The notes under the pieces: generated by a model
Seen by the model: the letters and a program-made list of their open reading frames with translations, nothing else
Told to the model about the DNA's origin: nothing
Databases searched by the model: none
Source of the DNA: Nostoc sp. UHCC 0926
GTDB taxonomy: Bacteria > Cyanobacteriota > Cyanobacteriia > Cyanobacteriales > Nostocaceae
Length of the DNA stretch: 64,000 bases
NCBI RefSeq assembly: GCF_028623165.1
Contig: NZ_CP117768.1
Coordinates: 2,294,001 to 2,358,000, forward strand
Direction of reading: 5' to 3'
Program-made: the position numbers and the translations under genes
Shown here: in pieces, positions 9,246-17,984 of the stretch
Numbering within the stretch: the first letter of the stretch is position 1
How the letters are laid out: the number at the start of each line of letters is the position of its first letter

Positions 9246-9345
9246 TTCAGTACATTTATACTATAATAGATATATAGCGTCCACCAAGCTTGGTTAAGTG
9301 TAAAACTGCTCTGTGACAGCCTTTTGGAAAATGGATTCAGGGTTG
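9246..9345 (+). promoter_or_regulatory. Promoter/leader block with LexA-like palindrome, copy 2
   Basis: AGTAC-ATTT-ATACT overlaps TATAAT; then ATAGCGTCCAC, CTCTGTGACAGCC and TTTTGGAAAATGGATTCAGGGTT, all in the same order and spacing as at 6378-6475. Here the shared ATG opens a 15-codon upstream frame that ends at TGA (9375-9377), overlapping the GAGAGG ribosome site of the next gene, which suggests a leader peptide. The remaining 8790-9245 is AT-rich with no gene seen. Confidence 0.55.
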
Positions 9346-9393
9346 GTCTTATACTTAAACACTAGATTCTTGACATGAGAGGAAAATTATTAA

Positions 9394-9765
9394 ATGATGC
9401 AACTGAGTCATTATCCAGCTGCGATTGCACAAGCTGCCCAACGGGCTAATGAAATAGACTCTCAGTTGATGGCAGTGCAGCACCAAGTTAACCGATTTGA
9501 AGGCAATGCAGACCGCACCGCCGCCTTTGAGATGGATTTGAAAAATGATGCTCAACGCAAGGCTCGTCGTTTTGAAGTGCTGCTTGTGAATCAGGAATAT
9601 CAAAAGTCAATAGACACCCAAATTCGATTAACTGTCGATAAAGCAAATGCGATCGCTCATTTAGAATATCTGCGTAATCAGTTTAGTGTAGCTAAGTTGG
9701 AAGCAAGATTAGCGATCGCTCAACAACTCTCTGATTTAGAATCTCGTGAATTAGTTGGTTTGTAG
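9394..9765 (+). CDS. Small helical protein behind the second LexA-like promoter
   Basis: A 123-residue, almost wholly alpha-helical product rich in Gln, Ala and charged residues (AQAAQRANEIDSQLMAVQHQ, then EFEM/KARRFEVLL and LEARLAIAQQLSDLESRELV), predicted to be a soluble coiled-coil-like protein. ATG at 9394, with a second ATG directly after, follows GAGAGG at about 11 bases. No motif recognised. It is not obviously related in sequence to the product at 6461, although both share upstream DNA and both converge on an RTX gene. The pair may be descended from one operon split by duplication. Confidence 0.6.
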   Translation: MMQLSHYPAAIAQAAQRANEIDSQLMAVQHQVNRFEGNADRTAAFEMDLKNDAQRKARRFEVLLVNQEYQKSIDTQIRLTVDKANAIAHLEYLRNQFSVAKLEARLAIAQQLSDLESRELVGL

Positions 9766-9787
9766 TCACATCTGAACCGTAGTCTGA

Positions 9788-11836
9788 TTATACAACTGCT
9801 AAGGAGGCTAAGTTACCCTTGTAGCTGCTAATCTCAATCACGGCATCCGTGAGGGCAGAGAATCCATTAGTGTTATCGTTGAGTGCCAGAAAAGTCTGCT
9901 CCTTATTGCCTGTACCAAGGGTAAAAGTTGCCGCACCTTTAGCCACAAAAGCAGTTGCAGTCAATATCTGTTGTACATCGAAAAGATTTAGACTCGCAAC
10001 TTTGCCAAGTTGAACTAAATTAGCAGCGCTAACTGCATACAGCCCATCAATTTTATCTTGAGAAATGTTCAAGTCAGTTATTTTATCAAAGCTAGACAGC
10101 AGCGAATCACTCAGACTACTGAACACAAATTCATCAGCGCCACAACCGCCTGTGAGGGTATCACGCCCAGCACCACCATTGAGGATGTCATTACCATTAC
10201 CACCAACTAGTTTGTCATTTCCGGCTAATCCAAAGAGTTTATCGTTGCCATTTTTGCCGGAAATTTGATCATTACCAGCCCCACCACTGAGTTCATCTGC
10301 ACCGTTACTACCGTTTAAAGTAATCTTTGGCACATTTCCGTCTATAGTGGTTTTACTGATTAATTGACCATTGGTATCATACAGATAAGTGGCAACTGCA
10401 TCAGTAATGCCATCACTATTTTTGTCAATATCTGCGGAAATTAGTTTGCCATTGCGATCGTAGTTGAAAGTGGTAATTTCATCAGGGATGCCATCATTAT
10501 TTTTGTCAGCAATCTGTGCAGTCTGTTTGCCGTTAGCGTCGTAACTGTAAGCGGTGACTTCATCAAAGATGCCATCATTATTTTTGTCAATTTTTTGTGA
10601 TGTCAGCTTGCCGTTAAAATCGTAGCTGTAGATGCCAACTGCATCAATTACACCATCATTGTTGAAGTCATAGCTAGCGGATGCGCGTCCATAAGTAGAG
10701 GTACTGACAGAATCAACTTTGCCGTCGCCGTTGTCGTCAAAGATGGTGGATGTCTGGTTGCCCTTGGCATCATAAGTATAGGTATAGACAACATCAACTT
10801 TGCCGTCGCCGTTGTTGTCACGGCTATCGGATGTCTGGTTGCCCTTGGCATCATAAGTAAAAGTTTGGACATAATCAACTTTGCCGTCGCCGTTGTCGTC
10901 AGTGCTAAAGGATGTCTGGTTGCCCTTGGCATCATAAGTAGAGGTTTGGACATAATCAACTTTGCCGTCGCCGTTGTTGTCACGGCTATCGGATGTCTGG
11001 TTGCCCTTGGCATCATAAGTAAAGGTTTGGACATAATCAACTTTGCCGTCGCCGTTGTCAGTGCTTATGGATGTCCGGTTGCCCTTGGCATCATAAGTAT
11101 AGGTTTCGACAGAATCAACTTTGCCGTCGCCGTTGAAGTCATAGCTAGCGGATGTCCGGTTGCCCTTGGCATTATAAGTATAGGTTTGAACATAATCAAC
11201 TTTGCCGTCGCCGTTGTTGTCAGTGCTAAAGGATGTCCGGTTGCCCTTGGCATCATAAGTATAGGTGTCGACAGAATCAACTTTGCCGTCGCCGTTGAAG
11301 TCATTGCTAAAGGATGTCCGGTTGCCCTTGGCATCATAAGTATAGGTAAAGACAACATCAACTTTGCCGTCGCCGTTGTCGTCACTGCTTAAGGATGTCT
11401 GGTTGCCCTTGGCATTATAAGTATAGGTTTGAACAGAATCAACTTTGCCGTCGCCGTTGTTGTCAGTGCTAAAGGATGTCCGGTTGCCCTTGGCATCATA
11501 AGTAGAGGTTTCGACATAATCAACTTTGCCGTCGCCGTTGGTGTCACTGCTAAAGGATGTCCGCTTGCCCTTAGCATCATAAGTATAGGTATAGACACGA
11601 TCAACTTTGCCGTCGCCGTTGTCTTCACTGCTATAGGATGTCTGGTTGCCCTTGGCATTATAAGTAAAGGTTTCGACAAAATCAACTTTGCCGTCGCCGT
11701 TGGTGTCAATGCTCGTGGATGTCAGATCATAGCGGTAGGTAATAACTGAGTCTATTATGCCATCACTGTTGTTGTCTGTCCTCTCAGATATCACTTTGCC
11801 ATCGACATCGTAAGTGTAAGTTGTGGTTGATGTCAT
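9788..11836 (-). CDS. RTX protein with tandem 26-residue NGDGKVD repeats
   Basis: About 682 residues when started at the ATG at 11836 (MTSTTTYTYDVDGK); the frame stays open to 11932 but the extra 32 residues look unlike the rest. Residues ~5-440 are ~18 copies of a 26-residue unit, YTYDAKGNRTSFSTDNNGDG-KVDYVQ, each combining a YD-like strand with a DxNxDGxxD calcium loop like that of EF hands and dockerins. Residues ~515-575 hold RTX repeats (GGAGNDQISGKNGNDKLFG). There is no signal peptide, so type I secretion is expected. The 78-bp DNA repeats are near-identical, which suggests recent expansion or gene conversion. Confidence 0.8.
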   Translation of the reverse strand: MTSTTTYTYDVDGKVISERTDNNSDGIIDSVITYRYDLTSTSIDTNGDGKVDFVETFTYNAKGNQTSYSSEDNGDGKVDRVYTYTYDAKGKRTSFSSDTNGDGKVDYVETSTYDAKGNRTSFSTDNNGDGKVDSVQTYTYNAKGNQTSLSSDDNGDGKVDVVFTYTYDAKGNRTSFSNDFNGDGKVDSVDTYTYDAKGNRTSFSTDNNGDGKVDYVQTYTYNAKGNRTSASYDFNGDGKVDSVETYTYDAKGNRTSISTDNGDGKVDYVQTFTYDAKGNQTSDSRDNNGDGKVDYVQTSTYDAKGNQTSFSTDDNGDGKVDYVQTFTYDAKGNQTSDSRDNNGDGKVDVVYTYTYDAKGNQTSTIFDDNGDGKVDSVSTSTYGRASASYDFNNDGVIDAVGIYSYDFNGKLTSQKIDKNNDGIFDEVTAYSYDANGKQTAQIADKNNDGIPDEITTFNYDRNGKLISADIDKNSDGITDAVATYLYDTNGQLISKTTIDGNVPKITLNGSNGADELSGGAGNDQISGKNGNDKLFGLAGNDKLVGGNGNDILNGGAGRDTLTGGCGADEFVFSSLSDSLLSSFDKITDLNISQDKIDGLYAVSAANLVQLGKVASLNLFDVQQILTATAFVAKGAATFTLGTGNKEQTFLALNDNTNGFSALTDAVIEISSYKGNLASLAVV
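10690..11725. repeat. 78-bp tandem repeat array inside the RTX gene
   Basis: About 13 tight copies of a 78-bp unit containing TCAACTTTGCCGTCGCCGTT, some differing by a 3-base indel that keeps the frame (one unit lacks a codon near 11060). Because the unit is a multiple of three with few stops, long open frames appear on all strands here; only the minus-strand frame joined to RTX repeats is real. Confidence 0.85.
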
Positions 11837-12144
11837 AAAATTAGTGTTCTTTATCTGTTTGATTCCACTTGTGTACTGCGATGTGTTTTCATCACACATC
11901 GCTATGTTCTGCAAAATCTTTTTATCTACCAAGTCTGGGTAGTTAAATGTATTTTTGCTACATCAGTCACAATGATGATATTATACGAATTTTTTAAGTC
12001 AATCTTATTAATCACATTATTTATATGACATACATTATTGCTAATTTAACCAACTTGGTATACTCATTCCCAGGGAAACGCAAAGTTTTTAAATTCCATT
12101 CGCTGGAAACTTATCCCCCACGAGTGGAGAGGCTTTGAAACCTA

Positions 12145-12182
12145 GTAGGGGCACACAATTACAGCTAGCTGTGCGCCCCTAC
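12145..12182. repeat. GTAGGGG...CCCCTAC hairpin
   Basis: Arms GTAGGGGCACA and TGTGCGCCCCTAC around ATTACAGCTAGC. Lies 45 bases downstream of the glycosyltransferase stop at 12227, so it may terminate that minus-strand transcript. Confidence 0.65.
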
Positions 12183-12226
12183 GAATTGTCTGTACTCCAC
12201 GTAATTTAAAACCGCTATATGTCTAT

Positions 12227-13372
12227 TTAAGCGGACGTGATATGAGATAGCAGTTGAGCAATTTGCTGATTAATAATTGCGATATCAAAACGCTCACTAG
12301 CAATATTCCTGGCATTCTTGGCTATAGTTGCAGTTATTTCCGTCTCTTGAAGACAGGTGATAATTACTTGTGCAAGTTCCTGGGGTTCTCCTGGTGTCAC
12401 TAGAAAACCATTAAGTCCATGTTCTACTAATTCCATTGCACCTCCAGCTTTTGCTGCAACCACAGGTTTTCCACATAGCATCGCCTCTACAATCACTCTA
12501 CCAAAGGGTTCTGGGGAAGTAGAGGTATGTGCCACCAAGTCACAAGCTGCCATTAACTGGGGAATATCTGAACGAAATCCTAAAAATTTGACGCGGTTTT
12601 CTAGTCCCAGTTGGCTAACTTGTTGGTGTAACTGTTGGACGTAATCTTGTTCGCCAAACAATGCATCACCCACTAAAATTGCTGTCACCTCTGGCGGACA
12701 TTTGGCAAGGGCATCAATTAAAATATGCTGCCCTTTCCAAGGTGCAAGACGGCTAAAATGTCCGACTACAAATTTTCCTGACAATCCTAACTGTTGCTGT
12801 AATTTATTAATGTCAGACTCATCAGTTTGATAAATTTTTGGCTCAAAGCCGTTATAGACAACTTCGATAATGTCTGAGCGTCCTCCTGCTTGCAAAAAGG
12901 CTGTTTTACTAGCTTGGGAATTAGCAATTATTAATGATGCAAAACGATTAGCTAAGTTAACAGCAATGCGAAGATTAGTTTGACTAAAATGTTCTGTAGA
13001 AAGAATATCATGCAAATGATAAACTAGAGGGCGATGACTGAAAAAACTTGCTAATGCCCCTACAACTAACGCTTTTTGGGTATTAGCATAGATTAAATCG
13101 TATTCACGCGCTTTTTTAACTACTTTAGTAATCAAAGGTGCAAGTTGTCCCAGACTCTTTAATCCTTGTACCAAACTGCTTTCTTTGTGAACTTCGATTG
13201 CTTGCGTTGCGAGAACTTCTACTGGGATATGATTTTGCTGTAGTAGATGTTTAAATGGGCCATCTGCAAATAAACCTACCAAAGCGCGATCGCCATATGG
13301 TTTAGCAATATCTATTAAACATAATTCGGCACCGCCTGGTTTACCACTTTGGTCTAAGAAAAGAATTCTCAT
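12227..13372 (-). CDS. Glycosyltransferase family 4
   Basis: A 381-residue GT-B fold retaining glycosyltransferase. The N-terminus (MRILFLDQSGKPGGAELCL) carries the Gly-rich acceptor-side loop; the C-terminal half has VVGHFSRLAPWKGQHILIDA and the E-x7-E nucleotide-sugar motif in EPFGRVIVEAMLCGKPVVA (residues ~293-311). Cytoplasmic or membrane-associated, probably adding a sugar to an exopolysaccharide, lipid or glycoside. It lies downstream of another GT4 gene in the same direction (63 bases apart), so the two probably form an operon. Donor and acceptor cannot be read from the sequence. Confidence 0.8.
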   Translation of the reverse strand: MRILFLDQSGKPGGAELCLIDIAKPYGDRALVGLFADGPFKHLLQQNHIPVEVLATQAIEVHKESSLVQGLKSLGQLAPLITKVVKKAREYDLIYANTQKALVVGALASFFSHRPLVYHLHDILSTEHFSQTNLRIAVNLANRFASLIIANSQASKTAFLQAGGRSDIIEVVYNGFEPKIYQTDESDINKLQQQLGLSGKFVVGHFSRLAPWKGQHILIDALAKCPPEVTAILVGDALFGEQDYVQQLHQQVSQLGLENRVKFLGFRSDIPQLMAACDLVAHTSTSPEPFGRVIVEAMLCGKPVVAAKAGGAMELVEHGLNGFLVTPGEPQELAQVIITCLQETEITATIAKNARNIASERFDIAIINQQIAQLLSHITSA

Positions 13373-13435
13373 AAAACCTCTAGTTTATCTAATTTGACTC
13401 ACGCAGCACCTTTAACATCTATTACAATCACTTGT

Positions 13436-14608
13436 TTAAGCTAATAAAATATTCCGTACTTGTTGGGCGATTTGATTCCAGTCGTAGTGTGTAGTGGCAT
13501 ACTGGCGACAGGCTGATCGTGAAGGTATGGGGATATTTCCCAAAAGCACTTGTTCTAATTTTTCAGCAATAGCTGAGGCTTCTGTTGAAGTAGTAATTAA
13601 ATCGGGTGAAAATTCTGATAAAATTTCTGGCATTCCCCCAATTGGGGTACATAAAACAGGAGTACCACAGGCTAGAGACTCGACTATTACTAATCCAAAT
13701 CCTTCAAAAGATTGACTAGGCATAATAGTCAATTCAGCAGCTTGGTAAGCTATAGGTAATTGCTCATCAGGGAGAAAACCTAAAAATTTAACGTTGTCGT
13801 CTAGTCCTAATTCTGTAGCCTGTTGTTGTAGTGCAGCTTGGATGTGACCACGACCTGCGATCGCTAGCCAAACATCTGGTATTCTGGGCTTAATTATAGC
13901 CAGTGCCTGCAATAATTTGTCAATTCCCGTTCGATGTACTAAGCGGCGGGATGTAAATATGATCCGGCGATTACTAGGCCAGCCTAGCTTTGTACAAGCT
14001 TCCTGGGGTGATAAGTTTGGTTGAAACCAGTTAATATCAACTCCACCAGGAATAATATTAATTTTGCTCCACGGTACTTGATATTTATCATGTAAAATTT
14101 TACCAAATGCTTTGCTCAAAACAATGAAGCGATCGCAGCGATTATAAGTGTTTTGTTCTATTAGCCAGTGTTTGATCAAAAGACTGAGATTTTTATTAAC
14201 TACCTCTTGCTGACTTTCAGAAGCCCAAGGGCCATGAAAGTTAAAAGTAACTGGAACTCCCTTTGGTAAAATATCTAAAATAGGAAAACTATATAATGCA
14301 AAGTGCAAATTAATAGCATCTGGTTTACTTGTTCTGGTTTTTTGAAAGTTAGTGCGAATCGACCATAATCTTTGCCAAATAGCACTATCAACAGAAGCCA
14401 AGTTAGTCAGCTTAATCGGCGAATTCATCTCAGCCTCTGGTAGACCGACTCCACATAATTCAACCTGGTCTTTATTTGCTGCCAATTTATGAGTTAATTC
14501 ATAAATATACCTTTCTAATCCTCCAGGACTTTTGGGAAACCAGCCTAATCCAAGGGTGAGAATAGATGCAGATGATGAAGCAAAATTTCTTTCTTTATTA
14601 TCTTCCAT
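13436..14608 (-). CDS. Glycosyltransferase family 4
   Basis: 390 residues from the ATG at 14608, which has AGGAGA eight bases upstream; an earlier in-frame ATG at 14653 lacks a ribosome site. The acceptor loop is LGWFPKSPGGLERYIYEL, and the donor domain shows IIFTSRRLVHRTGIDKLLQA and the E-x7-E motif in FEGFGLVIVESLACGTPVL. The RTGxDxLL block resembles GT4 enzymes of exopolysaccharide or lipopolysaccharide synthesis. It is first in a probable two-gene operon with the GT4 gene at 12227. Confidence 0.8.
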   Translation of the reverse strand: MEDNKERNFASSSASILTLGLGWFPKSPGGLERYIYELTHKLAANKDQVELCGVGLPEAEMNSPIKLTNLASVDSAIWQRLWSIRTNFQKTRTSKPDAINLHFALYSFPILDILPKGVPVTFNFHGPWASESQQEVVNKNLSLLIKHWLIEQNTYNRCDRFIVLSKAFGKILHDKYQVPWSKINIIPGGVDINWFQPNLSPQEACTKLGWPSNRRIIFTSRRLVHRTGIDKLLQALAIIKPRIPDVWLAIAGRGHIQAALQQQATELGLDDNVKFLGFLPDEQLPIAYQAAELTIMPSQSFEGFGLVIVESLACGTPVLCTPIGGMPEILSEFSPDLITTSTEASAIAEKLEQVLLGNIPIPSRSACRQYATTHYDWNQIAQQVRNILLA

Positions 14609-14653
14609 CAATGTGTCTCCTATAAATGTATTAAAACAGTAGGGACAATTCAT

Positions 14654-15155
14654 GAATTGCCCTAACAGCGTGTTTGTTATATCCCAACGTGAATTACTAG
14701 AATTTACGAATACGCATTACAAATAAGAGTTTTTTCTAGAACACCAATTTATAAACTATTTATATGGAAACGTCAACAATGAATTCAAACCTGTGTTTTT
14801 ATTAACTAAAGAACACTGACTACAATATAGATGATTCCTGCCAGTAAACAAGCTGAGTGGTAGATAGGGAAAGGAAACAACCAATATAAACTAATTTATG
14901 AATGAACAATTTTGTATTTGATAGAAGTAAATATTAATACATAGAAAAATCTTCTTTAAGATATTACCTAAAATAATGTTATTTTGATAAATTTTATGTG
15001 AATATGATTTTTGAATCTAGATTGTTTATTATTGATATTTAATCAGATGTCGTGTCCCTAAATAATTTGTATCTTATCCAGTTGGAAATAGTTAGATTTT
15101 GTGCGGATTTTAGAAATAGTGATTGTATATAAATAATTAAAAGCTTAAAACTTAT
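14654..15155. other. AT-rich 500-base intergenic region
   Basis: Lies between the divergent glycosyltransferase operon and the beta-propeller gene, so it must hold both promoters. I see no gene, palindrome or repeat I can defend. Confidence 0.5.
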
Positions 15156-17372
15156 ATGAAAAATAAATTACTGACGCAGTTAGTAAAACTTCGTCACCAG
15201 TTCAATCAGCACATCAAAAAATTATCTAAGATTAGATATTTACAAAGAAGTAAAACTTTCAATTTTTTACTCAGTCTGACTGCTGGAGTAATTGTTACTA
15301 CCATTGGAATTACAACAGACTGGGCGATAACTGGAACACCCACACTCACGTACAAAACATCGTGGATAGGTAATACTTTTGGCAGTGGAAATCTGCGGGT
15401 ACAAAACAATATTGAGGCAATGTATGTTGCCCCTGATGGCACAGTTTATACAAACAGTCATTGGGATGAGGCGGGAATGGAGGCTGCCATATATAAGGAT
15501 GGTAAAGTTATTGGTGCTATTGGGGATACTCACGGCTGGAGTCGTGGAGGTGGCAAAGCTGTAACAGCAAATAGTAAATATATTTACATTGCCATGACTC
15601 AGGGTTCGAGGGGCAAAACAGATGAAGATTACCCACCTGAAGGAACAACTTGGCATTGCGTTAGACGCTATGACTTGTCGGGAAAACCTGCGCCGTTTCC
15701 TAATGGGCGTGGCTGGGATAAAAGTATGTTAATTACCAGTACTAAAAATGAGATGACTGGATTAGCAACTGTGGAAAGCGAGTTGTATGTGAGTGATTCT
15801 GCTGCTAATCAGATTCGTGTCTATGATCCTGATACGATGAAGGAACTCCGCAGCTTTCCCGTTGCTAATCCGGGAGCAATAACTATTGATCCACAAAAAA
15901 ATCTGTGGATTATTCAAAGCAAAAATGGTAGTAATCCTGCCAAGATTCTCCATTATTCCCAGAGTGGAAAGCAATTGCCCCAACAGATTGCAGATATTGT
16001 TGAACCAACTGCGATCGCAGTTGATCATCAAGGTAAGCTGTTAGTGGCAGAAAATGGGCCGCGTCAGCAAATGTTGATTTATGATATCAAAGATCAGCCG
16101 ATGCAGGTGGGTAGTTTTGGTTCTAAAGGCGGTATCTATGCAGGAGTTGCTGGTGAAGTTCGAGATTTGAAACTTTACGGACTTACCGGAGTCGGTACAG
16201 ATACTTCAGGTAATATCTATATAAATAGTGATGGTTTCAACAAATCAGGAACAGATTTGCGGAAATTTTCGCCATCGGGAAAACTAATCTGGCGATCGCT
16301 GGGATTGATATTCGTCGATAATGCAGATGCCGATCCTAAAACTGATGGTGTAGATTTATTTACCAAACAAGAACACTATCTGATGAACTACAGTAAGCCT
16401 GCTGGTAAACAATGGACTTACAAAGCCTACACTTTAAATGGTTTCAAATATCCTCAAGATCCACGTCTGCATACATCGCCAGATGGAACCTTTGTTCGCC
16501 GCATCCAAGGAAAGCCGTTTTTGTACCTCACAGATATGTATAACAGCTTTCTGCAAATATATCGTTTTAATCCAGCCACAGATGGCAAAATTGCTATCCC
16601 AGCCGGAATGTTTGTCGGTACCAATAGCGCCGATAAACCATTTCTCACCGGGAATTGGCCACCGCATCAACCAGAAAAAGGGGAATGGATCTGGCGCGAT
16701 CGCAACGGTAATGGCAAATTTGAAAAGAACGAATATGATACCAGTAAAGATTATCCCTATATCGGCGGATGGTGGGTAGACAGCAAAGGAGATGTTTGGA
16801 AAGCTTTGCGAACCCAAGATGGCATTCGCCACTATCCTTTACAGGGAATAGATGCTAAAGGCAACCCCATCTACAACTATAGTTTGATGCAGAAGCAAAC
16901 TACTCCCAAGATATTTAACGACTTGCGGCGGCTGGAATATTTCCCGGAAACAGATACTATGTATTTATCAGGCTTCACAGTAGATCACCCTGCATTCGGT
17001 GACGATACTGGAGTTGTTGGTTCTGAGATTGCCCGTTTTGACAATTGGAATAAAGGTAATCGTACTCCCAAATGGCGGATTGTAATTCCCTACGACACCA
17101 CTGGCAAACATGAAGTGTCTACAGCTGCGATGAGTGTGGCGGGAGACAATGTATTTGCCGTGACAGTTAAAACCGCAGAGGTATATGTCTATAATGCCAA
17201 GACGGGAGTGCAAGTACAACAGTTAAAACCAGGCCCAGAAGTTGGTAGCGAAAGTGGCTGGATTGATATCCCCTACGGTATCCGCGCTTTTCGGCGTTCC
17301 AATGGTGAGTATCTGGTATTTGTGGAAGAAAATTGGAAAGGAAAAGTGATTATGTATCGGCTGGCGGGGTGA
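15156..17372 (+). CDS. Membrane-anchored or secreted beta-propeller (NHL-like) protein
   Basis: 738 residues. Residues 1-33 are strongly basic, followed by a hydrophobic stretch (FNFLLSLTAGVIVTTIGITT, residues ~35-55) that acts as an anchor or uncleaved signal. The rest is rich in blade-like repeats such as VAPDGTVYTNSHW, VDHQGKLLVAENG and TDTSGNIYINSDG, typical of NHL/SMP-30-like propellers. Near residue 515 is RDRNGNGKFEKNEYD, an EF-hand/dockerin-like calcium loop. Probably faces the periplasm or the outside. No catalytic residues or named family recognised. It has its own promoter region and is followed by a MITE. Confidence 0.65.
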   Translation: MKNKLLTQLVKLRHQFNQHIKKLSKIRYLQRSKTFNFLLSLTAGVIVTTIGITTDWAITGTPTLTYKTSWIGNTFGSGNLRVQNNIEAMYVAPDGTVYTNSHWDEAGMEAAIYKDGKVIGAIGDTHGWSRGGGKAVTANSKYIYIAMTQGSRGKTDEDYPPEGTTWHCVRRYDLSGKPAPFPNGRGWDKSMLITSTKNEMTGLATVESELYVSDSAANQIRVYDPDTMKELRSFPVANPGAITIDPQKNLWIIQSKNGSNPAKILHYSQSGKQLPQQIADIVEPTAIAVDHQGKLLVAENGPRQQMLIYDIKDQPMQVGSFGSKGGIYAGVAGEVRDLKLYGLTGVGTDTSGNIYINSDGFNKSGTDLRKFSPSGKLIWRSLGLIFVDNADADPKTDGVDLFTKQEHYLMNYSKPAGKQWTYKAYTLNGFKYPQDPRLHTSPDGTFVRRIQGKPFLYLTDMYNSFLQIYRFNPATDGKIAIPAGMFVGTNSADKPFLTGNWPPHQPEKGEWIWRDRNGNGKFEKNEYDTSKDYPYIGGWWVDSKGDVWKALRTQDGIRHYPLQGIDAKGNPIYNYSLMQKQTTPKIFNDLRRLEYFPETDTMYLSGFTVDHPAFGDDTGVVGSEIARFDNWNKGNRTPKWRIVIPYDTTGKHEVSTAAMSVAGDNVFAVTVKTAEVYVYNAKTGVQVQQLKPGPEVGSESGWIDIPYGIRAFRRSNGEYLVFVEENWKGKVIMYRLAG

Positions 17373-17385
17373 GTATTTACAGTAA

Positions 17386-17492
17386 TATAGCGGTTCTCGT
17401 TTACGTGAGGTACACCCGTAGGGGCACGGCACTGCCGTGCCCCTACACCTGGCGATATAATGTTGTACCGCATCTGAATGGGAACCGCTATA
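17386..17492 (+). mobile_element. MITE-like element with TATAGCGGTTC inverted ends
   Basis: Begins TATAGCGGTTCTC and ends GGGAACCGCTATA (12 of 13 inverted), enclosing a perfect hairpin GTAGGGGCACGGCA/TGCCGTGCCCCTAC (17418-17446). No coding capacity. It lies 13 bases after the stop of the propeller gene. Confidence 0.75.
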
Positions 17493-17605
17493 AGGAGGGA
17501 ATTAGAGCAAGCCTTTTTACGTGCCTCAAATGTTGGGGGATGGGGAAGGTTAGAAAGAAAATTTGTGCCGTCTGCAATGGGACAGGCACAATAGGCATAA
17601 TCTAA
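17493..17605 (+). pseudogene. DnaJ-type zinc-finger fragment
   Basis: The frame ends with CLKCWGMGKVRKKICAVCNG then TGTIGII and TAA. Two C-x2-C-x-G-x-G knuckles are a complete DnaJ-type zinc-binding pair. No ATG precedes the first Cys in frame; the frame runs back into the MITE at 17386-17492. An AAGGAGGGA box (17492-17501) sits before an in-frame ATT. Either a 5'-truncated remnant or a very small protein with an unusual start. Confidence 0.45.
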
Positions 17606-17644
17606 ATTATCTAGAGTGAAGCTCTAACGCACCCTACTTAAGAT

Positions 17645-17905
17645 TTACTCCGTCAACGAGTCTTTGATACTCGTGAACGAGTCTTTGAACTCCGTCAACG
17701 AGTCTTTTATACTCGTGAACGAGTCTTTGAACTCCGTTAACGAGTCTTTGATACTCGTGAACGAGTCTTTCAACTCCGTCAACGAGTCTTTGATACTCGT
17801 GAATAAGTCTTTGAACTCCGTCAACGAGTCTTTGATACTCGTGAACGAGTCTTTGAACTCCGTCAACGAGTCTTTAATACTCGTGAATGAGTCTTTGAAC
17901 TCCAT
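17645..17905. repeat. Minisatellite of 42-bp units (two alternating 21-bp halves)
   Basis: About six units of AACGAGTCTTTGATACTCGTG + AACGAGTCTTTGAACTCCGTC. Every first half contains the hairpin CGAGT-CTTTGAT-ACTCG. Each strand has a stop-free frame with 7-residue periodicity (minus: KDSFTSIKDSLTEF, hydrophobics at a/d-like positions; a 113-residue frame 17986-17645). A real coiled-coil peptide on the minus strand is possible but unproven. Confidence 0.75.
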
Positions 17906-17984
17906 TAATGAAAAATATTTAACCATTCCTGAATGTACAGGGTTGAGCGTGTAGTAAAATTTGCTCACCTCTGTAAAGTGGAAC

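Noticed and set aside
10648..11749. Several repeat-rich frames on both strands
   Set aside because: They are shadows of the 78-bp tandem repeat; only the minus frame that joins RTX motifs is coherent.
17645..17905. CRISPR-like array
   Set aside because: Units follow each other without unique spacers and alternate two related 21-bp halves; no cas genes nearby.
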